A stretch of DNA of 64,000 bases, taken from assembly GCA_903913215.1 (NCBI GenBank), contig CAIWKE010000023.1:45403-109402 (forward strand), written 5' to 3'. Source of the DNA: an uncultured Holophagaceae bacterium (GTDB lineage: Bacteria > Acidobacteriota > Holophagae > Holophagales > Holophagaceae). Below the pieces are notes generated by a model. The model was not told where the DNA came from and searched no databases. It worked only from the letters and a program-made list of their open reading frames with translations. The stretch's first letter is position 1, and each line of letters starts with the position of its first letter. Made by a program: the position numbers and the translations under genes. Below, piece after piece: positions 58,983 through 64,000 of this stretch.

Positions 58983-59348
58983 ATGTCACGCGATCAAAAT
59001 TCCAAAATTCAGACATCTTTCGATCGTAAGTTCGTGAAGCGTATTCGAGAAGCGACGGACTTGCTTGCTCTGATTGGCTCGTCGGTAAACCTACATCAAG
59101 ACCAGGAAAGGGATGTTTGGATAGGAGCCTGTTCGTGTGGTTCGGACGAAGGGCCCTGCCTAAATGTGGTGCCGAGCCGCAGGTTCTACCAATGCTGGAA
59201 GTGTGGCAGACACGGTGATGCATTCAGGTGGATCATGGACGAAGAGGGCCTGACCTTCGATGATGCCTTGAGAAAATTAGCACAGGCGGCGGGAATCGAA
59301 CTTCCATTCTCTACACAAGAAAATGGGGATTTCGGGACCGCGAAATGA
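58983..59348 (+). CDS. Stand-alone CHC2-type (primase) zinc finger protein
   Basis: A 121-residue protein consisting almost only of the DnaG-type zinc-binding domain: Cys50 and Cys52 in IGACSCGSDE, Cys71 and Cys74 in FYQCWKCGRHGDAF, then WIMDEEGLTFDDALRKLA. In primases this domain selects the template site, but here the polymerase (TOPRIM) part is missing. It may act with a separate protein or regulate replication of the island. GGAGG is four bases before ATG. Confidence 0.75.
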   Translation: MSRDQNSKIQTSFDRKFVKRIREATDLLALIGSSVNLHQDQERDVWIGACSCGSDEGPCLNVVPSRRFYQCWKCGRHGDAFRWIMDEEGLTFDDALRKLAQAAGIELPFSTQENGDFGTAK

Positions 59349-59613
59349 AGGTGTAAACGAGTGACCTTGTGTGCCCTGCTTTTGGCCTAGCCATTCCAGG
59401 AAACCGCGATGTTTCTTGTTGCCCTGTACCTGGATCATTATTCCTGCACCCCAGGCTCCATTCCGTAGTCCATGGCCTCTCGTGTTGCCGCCAATGACGG
59501 TAAGGGGAATATAGAAACAGAAATTGACGCTTATAGAAATCGAATCAGTTCATTTAAAACGACAGTTACTGACGCCCAACCACACGCACACTCAATGCAG
59601 CCGGGAGTATGCC

Positions 59614-59778
59614 ATGACCGCGATCAGCCCCCACGAAGCACAGCAGAGAGCAGATGAATTTGGGAAGGCCCTAGCGGTAATCGGACTGGTTATGGCCGTA
59701 GAGGAAGTCCTCACAGAAGGGAAGTTCGACCTCCTTGGTGACATGGTTCACGGGTTCTTTGAAAGCCTCTTCGATTGA
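59614..59778 (+). CDS. Small 54-residue protein upstream of DUF445 gene
   Basis: A 54-residue acidic protein, MTAISPHEAQQRADEFGKAL followed by VIGLVMAVEEVLTEGKFDLL, with one amphipathic to hydrophobic helix. A GGGAG box is near the ATG. It lies 23 bases before the DUF445 gene and should be co-transcribed. The role is unknown. Confidence 0.5.
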   Translation: MTAISPHEAQQRADEFGKALAVIGLVMAVEEVLTEGKFDLLGDMVHGFFESLFD

Positions 59779-59801
59779 CCCAACTGCTTCAGGAGTAACC
59801 C

Positions 59802-61085
59802 ATGGCCAAGCCCAACCATCTAGGTACGATATCCCTGTTGACAGCCGCCGCCGGTTTCTCGGTGATGGAAGCCACCCGGTACATCGGATTCCTCGCACAT
59901 CCGGGCTGGGGCATCGTTCAATCCGGGTTCGAGGCGGGCATGGTCGGCGGGCTGGCGGACTGGTTCGCCGTGTCGGCCCTGTTTAGGCCTATCCCCTCCC
60001 AGCGATTCCGGATTCCCCATACCAACCTCCTGGTGGAGAAGCGAGAAACCCTCTCCAAGGGCATCGTGGACATGGTGCAGAACCGTTGGCTCGGGCCGGA
60101 AACCCTGTCTGAGCACCTCGGGCGCCTCAGCGCCAGCCGCTTCATCCTAGAGCACCTTGCCACGCCATCGGCGCGGGCCCAGGTGGTTGAAGCCATCCGA
60201 GATCTGCTGGGGCGACTGGCGGGCAGCCTGGACACTCCGAGCATCGCCGGATTTCTAGAGCGGGCCTTGCGCGATCAGCTTGCCGACCTGGAACTCGGGC
60301 CTTCGGTGGGGCAATGGCTGGAGACCAGGGTCCTCGCTGGGGACACGGCCGGGCTCTGGGATTTTCTGGCCTCCAGCCTCACGCACAGCGCAGAGCAGGG
60401 GGACTTCGATCGTCCGATTCGGAACATGCTTGAACAGGCCATGGCCCATTACAAGGGAAAGGGCTTGTGGGAACGGATCAAAGGCACCGCTGGGGAACTC
60501 TTCTTCGACTATGAGGAGGTAACTGGCACCCTAAGCCACGCCTTCGCCAAGAGCCTACATGGCATCCAGCGAGACTCAATCCACCCTCTGCGCGGCAAGC
60601 TGGACGAGCAGTTGCTCGAGTTCGCCCGCAGGTTGCGCCAGGATGATCCAGAGGCCTGTGCCACCCTCGATGCGTTTCAGCGCCGCATGCTGGAGCATGC
60701 AGAACTGGCTCCCATCCTCACCCGTATTCTTACCCGTCTTCAGGAGACCCTTAAGCAGGAACTGGCCGACCCTGATGCCCACCTCAATCACCTGCTCGAC
60801 CAGGTGCTGGACAACCTCATTGATGAACTGAAGCAGGAGCCCGATACCCAAGCCCACCTCGATGGCTGGGTGCGACGAACCATCCTCGACCTCGTCCAGA
60901 GGAACCACGGCGTCATTGGTGAGATGGTAGCTGGCAGCCTCGCCAAGCTCTCCGACGATGACCTCGTGGCCCAGATCGAGGGACAGGTCGGGTCGGATCT
61001 TCAATACATCAGGCTGAATGGGGCTGTCGTAGGTAGTATTGTGGGAATTCTACTGGCGGGAATAAAATTCATTACGACAAAATAG
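59802..61085 (+). CDS. DUF445 family membrane protein
   Basis: A 427-residue protein of the DUF445/YjiN type. The N-terminus has a membrane segment followed by GGLADWFAVSALFRPIP and RIPHTNLLVEKRETLSKG, the family signature. A long helical middle part and a C-terminal helix (GAVVGSIVGILLAGIKFITT) follow. The family is poorly understood and usually chromosomal; here it sits in an accessory cluster. AGGAG lies six bases before ATG. Downstream genes share the strand and turn markedly AT-richer. Confidence 0.82.
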   Translation: MAKPNHLGTISLLTAAAGFSVMEATRYIGFLAHPGWGIVQSGFEAGMVGGLADWFAVSALFRPIPSQRFRIPHTNLLVEKRETLSKGIVDMVQNRWLGPETLSEHLGRLSASRFILEHLATPSARAQVVEAIRDLLGRLAGSLDTPSIAGFLERALRDQLADLELGPSVGQWLETRVLAGDTAGLWDFLASSLTHSAEQGDFDRPIRNMLEQAMAHYKGKGLWERIKGTAGELFFDYEEVTGTLSHAFAKSLHGIQRDSIHPLRGKLDEQLLEFARRLRQDDPEACATLDAFQRRMLEHAELAPILTRILTRLQETLKQELADPDAHLNHLLDQVLDNLIDELKQEPDTQAHLDGWVRRTILDLVQRNHGVIGEMVAGSLAKLSDDDLVAQIEGQVGSDLQYIRLNGAVVGSIVGILLAGIKFITTK

Positions 61086-61142
61086 ATAGCTAGGTCATTT
61101 GAACTGTAAAATTCATGAAGTTCATTCAGAAGGAGCAAGATA

Positions 61143-61514
61143 ATGGACTTTCTAGACTCCGCCAGGAAGGTGGCCGAGAAGTTGGCGGCGTCCAAGGCTG
61201 GACTTGCCTTGCTCAATTTAATTCTGCGCAAAGCGACTGGGGTTGATTTAGAGCAAATAGGCTCTGTGAAGTCTATGGAACTAGATTTGAGAGGAGGCAA
61301 GCTTCAGGCTTTGCTAGATTTGAAGGGTGATCCGACACTTCTCGCCATTGATGAGTTGTTGTTTAAAGTAATCAAAACAGGTGAAACCTCACAGCTTGAA
61401 ATTCTATCAATTCGGACGGACCGGGACTGGATCAACACTCTTGCCGGATTGTCGCTGCCAGCCACGATGGAACTGGACCCCAGCGTAGCGTCCGTTCTGA
61501 GCTTGTTAATTTAG
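61143..61514 (+). CDS. Unknown 123-residue protein
   Basis: A 123-residue protein beginning MDFLDSARKVAEKLAASK. Segments MELDLRGGKLQALLDLKGD and IDELLFKVIKTGETSQLEIL suggest a small alpha/beta fold. It has no membrane helix. An AGGAG box is seven bases before ATG. It lies 57 bp after the DUF445 gene and 54 bp before the HNH-like gene, so it is probably part of one operon. No family is recognised. Confidence 0.6.
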   Translation: MDFLDSARKVAEKLAASKAGLALLNLILRKATGVDLEQIGSVKSMELDLRGGKLQALLDLKGDPTLLAIDELLFKVIKTGETSQLEILSIRTDRDWINTLAGLSLPATMELDPSVASVLSLLI

Positions 61515-61568
61515 CGGAATGATTCGTGTCCTTCAATTGAGGTTGAGTGTTGTGGAGGCAGAGGACCC

Positions 61569-63161
61569 ATGAAAGCAGAACAATCAGGACCCGCGAAAGG
61601 AAAACCGAAACGCAGTTCCGAACTGCGAGAAGAGCGCTTTAACAACTTGTTGGAGAGTTGCCAGCAAGAAGTTCTGCGTCAGATCATCGGACCATTCGGT
61701 CTCACACCCGCCATGTTCAATGATATCGACGGAGGTGCGGTAACCACGGTTCACAACTTCGAGCAAGGAATCACAGCCACTGCCGCAGACCAGGCCCGAT
61801 TCGAGAACTTCAAGAGTAAGAGTGAAGGCCCAATCGATCGCTCAGCATACGATGAACCCTTGCCTGCACTTCGCAAGGCAATGTTCCAACAACCTGATCC
61901 AATCAATAGCGCTTACACCGGGCGTGATTTGCCCCGAGATGGTCGAACTCACCTGGACCATGTGATACCGGTAAAATCAATTGAGACTGATCCGCGTGCA
62001 AATCTATTTATGGACGATCAACAAAGAGTTAAGGCGGCCAGTCATCCTCACAATTTGGTGCCTGCTGAAGGTGACATTAATCAGTCTATGCAGGACAAGG
62101 ATAAGGTTAAATGGGCTCAAGCAGAACGTTCAAAGGATCCTGGAAAGACGAACGCTGAATCCTTTAATGTTGATGTAGATCTTCTCAAATCCACCAAAGC
62201 GCGTGGCGAATCTCATTTGGATGCGGAGAAGTTGAAGGCCCAAATCCATAAGCAAGGTGGAGAACTGTTGAAGAGCGGCGCAGAGATGGCCGCTCGTAAC
62301 GCACTACGCCACGCTTTTGGCGTGCTATTGCATGCGTTTGTTAGTGGTAGTTTCTCCGAGATCAAGACGCTTCTAAACGAGAAAGAGAGCGATGAGAATC
62401 TGATTGATCGACTGATCGCGAGTTTGAAGCGAGTGATGCGCAGGGTTGTTGATAAATTGAAGGACGCTTTGCATGCACTGCTGGATGGTGGTGTACAAGG
62501 CTTTATTAGTAATTTCCTGACCTATCTGATCAACTGCGTTGTTACGACTTCTGCAAAGGTCGTAACGATCATCCGGGAAGGCCTGAAAGGACTTTGGCGA
62601 GCGATCAAGTTGATGTTGAACCCACCAGCAGATATGCCGGCCATGGAGGTTGCCCGAGAAGCTAGCAAGATAATCGCTGCTGTCATCACCACCGCCATCG
62701 GCATGCTCTTGCAGGAATCGGTCAAGGGATTCATTGCCTCCATCCCGATTCTCCTTCCACTGGCCGACATGATTTCGCCCGTCATCACTGGGATCATTAC
62801 TGGAATCATCACGGCCCTGGTCGTGTATGGGCTCGACCAATTGTTCGACTGGCTGTCATCTAAGGGAACAGAATTGCTTGAATCCTTTGAGACCAACGCG
62901 GACGCCCAAGCTGAAGCCGTTGTTCGACTTGAAACTTGGTTAATAGAGCAGTACCGAACTTCAGAAATGTATAGCATGGCCCTAGCAGAGTACTGCCGTA
63001 TCCACAGTACCTATGCCATCGCGGCCTGCTATGTCGATTCGACAGTCATGCACATCGAAAGGACAAGTGCTAACCGTGAATCCATAATCGGTATCTTCGA
63101 TGTGCAGGCCCGACGTAAGGTGGAACTGCAATCCAAACTGGATGATCTGCTCAATGAATAA
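61569..63161 (+). CDS. HNH-like nuclease motif protein with membrane segments
   Basis: A 530-residue protein. Near residue 128 is THLDHVIPVKSI, followed by HPHNLVPAEGDINQSM, which has the D-H, N and N spacing of HNH (His-Me finger) nucleases. The second half (about 240-440) holds amphipathic and membrane helices such as IIAAVITTAIGMLLQ and SPVITGIITGIITALVVYGL. A nuclease fused to membrane helices fits a toxin or anti-phage effector, but activity is not proven. GAGG boxes precede ATG. It lies between the 123-residue gene and a coiled-coil gene. Confidence 0.65.
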   Translation: MKAEQSGPAKGKPKRSSELREERFNNLLESCQQEVLRQIIGPFGLTPAMFNDIDGGAVTTVHNFEQGITATAADQARFENFKSKSEGPIDRSAYDEPLPALRKAMFQQPDPINSAYTGRDLPRDGRTHLDHVIPVKSIETDPRANLFMDDQQRVKAASHPHNLVPAEGDINQSMQDKDKVKWAQAERSKDPGKTNAESFNVDVDLLKSTKARGESHLDAEKLKAQIHKQGGELLKSGAEMAARNALRHAFGVLLHAFVSGSFSEIKTLLNEKESDENLIDRLIASLKRVMRRVVDKLKDALHALLDGGVQGFISNFLTYLINCVVTTSAKVVTIIREGLKGLWRAIKLMLNPPADMPAMEVAREASKIIAAVITTAIGMLLQESVKGFIASIPILLPLADMISPVITGIITGIITALVVYGLDQLFDWLSSKGTELLESFETNADAQAEAVVRLETWLIEQYRTSEMYSMALAEYCRIHSTYAIAACYVDSTVMHIERTSANRESIIGIFDVQARRKVELQSKLDDLLNE

Positions 63162-63188
63162 TTCGGGTATCGCCCAAGGAGTTTGAAT

Positions 63189-64000
63189 ATGTCTGAAGTG
63201 GTTGCCGAACTCGCCACCATTGAGATCAGTAGAGACCTGATGGAATTGGTCGATATCAAGAGTGTGATGTCTAAATTTAGAGATAATTATAATAAACTCG
63301 GAGATCTCAAAAAATTTCGAACGGATTACGAAAAACGCTCCGCGCTCGGGCGTTTATGGCACCGCGGGGATCTGAAGAATGCTCAGTTAAGTGCTGTAGA
63401 GGTTCAGGCGGATTTCTCGCAGACCATCGGGCAGTTGTTGATGATCAGCATCATGCAATCGAAGATGCTCTCAAACCAGCAATCGGTACTTAATGATCAG
63501 CAGATCGGTCTAAAGGCTCAAGCGGACTGTATCCAGGCTCATACCGCAAAAATTGAAACACAGCATGGTGAATTGAAAGAACAATCTGAGAAGCTAGAAA
63601 ATCTCGTCAAAGAGTATTTCGCTTTAAAGGGGCTGACCGAGAACGGAGCGGAGAAACTCATCCAAATTGCGAAAGAAGTGAAGGCAACTAAGCTAGACAT
63701 GGTGGCACAATTTGATATCCAGGTCGTTAAAGTGGTGGAAGTTTCAAGGCAGTTGATTCAGCAGGTTGAGGAACAACATGAAGTGGTCGACAAACACCTA
63801 AAGAGAATCTCCGAGGAAGTGAACAAGGAACTCCAACTGCTGCGCGATGAGGCTTTGAGTTCAAAGGCTCAGGTTGAATCAACACTTCGTGCTGAGGTCG
63901 GTAGCGTGCGCCTGGAATTGGGTCGAGTTGCGGAAACCAATGGCGAACAGTTTGCTAGCCTATCCAATGGCATGCAAGAAGTTGAAGAACATATTGCAAA
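63189..64000 (+). CDS. Long coiled-coil protein, runs off the window
   Basis: The frame opens with ATG at 63189 after AAGGAG and is open to the right edge, giving at least 270 residues. The first 60 residues (MSEVVAELATIEISRDLMEL) may form a small domain. The rest is heptad-rich and charged (QHGELKEQSEKLENLVKEY, KRISEEVNKELQLLRDE), a long coiled coil. One hydrophobic stretch, QTIGQLLMISIMQSKML, may anchor it. It starts 28 bases after the HNH-like gene, so the two likely work together, perhaps as sensor and effector. Confidence 0.7.
   Translation, partial: MSEVVAELATIEISRDLMELVDIKSVMSKFRDNYNKLGDLKKFRTDYEKRSALGRLWHRGDLKNAQLSAVEVQADFSQTIGQLLMISIMQSKMLSNQQSVLNDQQIGLKAQADCIQAHTAKIETQHGELKEQSEKLENLVKEYFALKGLTENGAEKLIQIAKEVKATKLDMVAQFDIQVVKVVEVSRQLIQQVEEQHEVVDKHLKRISEEVNKELQLLRDEALSSKAQVESTLRAEVGSVRLELGRVAETNGEQFASLSNGMQEVEEHIA

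Larger units (their letters stand above)
47186..64000. mobile_element. Putative genomic island B downstream of tRNA-fMet (right end outside)
   Basis: From the tRNA onward, housekeeping genes stop and recombinase, nuclease, HEPN-ATPase, Fic and unknown genes follow to the window edge. Base composition is patchy, with AT-rich gaps (55020-55200, 61080-63161) beside GC-rich genes. No tyrosine integrase and no second tRNA end are visible here, so the boundary and integration mode are inferred only. The serine recombinase at 48358-49089 may be the mobiliser. Confidence 0.5.

Overview
The window reads as GC-rich bacterial chromosome carrying two lower-GC or mosaic accessory regions. lpxB (lipid A synthesis), TolR/ExbD and a TonB/TolA-like transducer indicate a diderm (LPS-bearing) bacterium. 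The gene content (fused alpha/beta 2-oxoacid dehydrogenase E1, OPT transporter, propeller-type sensor kinase, Ser/Thr kinase with TPRs) would suit an Acidobacteriota genome, possibly class Holophagae. That placement comes from general familiarity and is not proven by the sequence.

Core region 1 (1-15035) holds the 3' end of an M1 aminopeptidase, an OPT transporter, an inositol-phosphatase-like enzyme, an SDR/DUF2867 protein, a Dph6-like ATPase, an Nfu Fe-S scaffold with a palindromic candidate operator, a GAF/degenerate GGDEF protein, a fused E1, an MBL hydrolase, a histidine kinase lacking its phospho-acceptor His, and a CMD-family protein. An AT-rich gene for a triple RidA protein follows, then tolR/exbD and a tonB/tolA-like gene. 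Three intergenic spaces carry long inverted repeats built from short reiterated words.

Accessory region A (about 15006-21275) is an integrative element inserted in the last codons of the tonB/tolA-like gene. A tyrosine integrase lies at the left end. A 23-bp imperfect repeat, differing only at codon third positions, flanks the element and rebuilds the host C-terminus. Cargo includes a degenerate PD-(D/E)XK-like protein, a secreted protein, a serine resolvase with reiterated CGAGAA boxes at its promoter, a ribbon-helix-helix micro-gene overlapping a 121-residue partner, and a gene-free stretch with several strong stem-loops that could be a structured RNA or replication/transfer site.

Core region 2 (21295-47185) contains a Ser/Thr kinase with TPRs, secreted Ig-like-repeat and small exported proteins, a propeller sensor histidine kinase split by a one-base frameshift, lpxB, DUF2203, an alkyltransferase-like protein, purS-purQ, an AraC regulator, an amidase, purL, a PilZ protein, a B12-binding radical SAM protein, pnuC, pyrF, an M1 peptidase and an initiator tRNA-fMet with a visible promoter.

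Accessory region B (47186 to the window end) begins right after tRNA-fMet and looks like a genomic island with defence-type cargo. A serine recombinase leads three overlapping small genes. A PD-(D/E)XK nuclease, a DUF499 ATPase with an Swt1-like HEPN domain and a Fic protein form one unit on the minus strand. A DUF2130 nuclease-like coiled-coil protein and an unknown 282-residue protein follow. A plus-strand cluster then runs off the window: a lone CHC2 zinc finger, a 54-residue protein, a DUF445 membrane protein, a 123-residue protein, a protein combining an HNH-like motif with membrane segments, and a long coiled-coil protein. This last cluster and the HEPN-ATPase/nuclease/Fic unit are the best candidates for undescribed systems.
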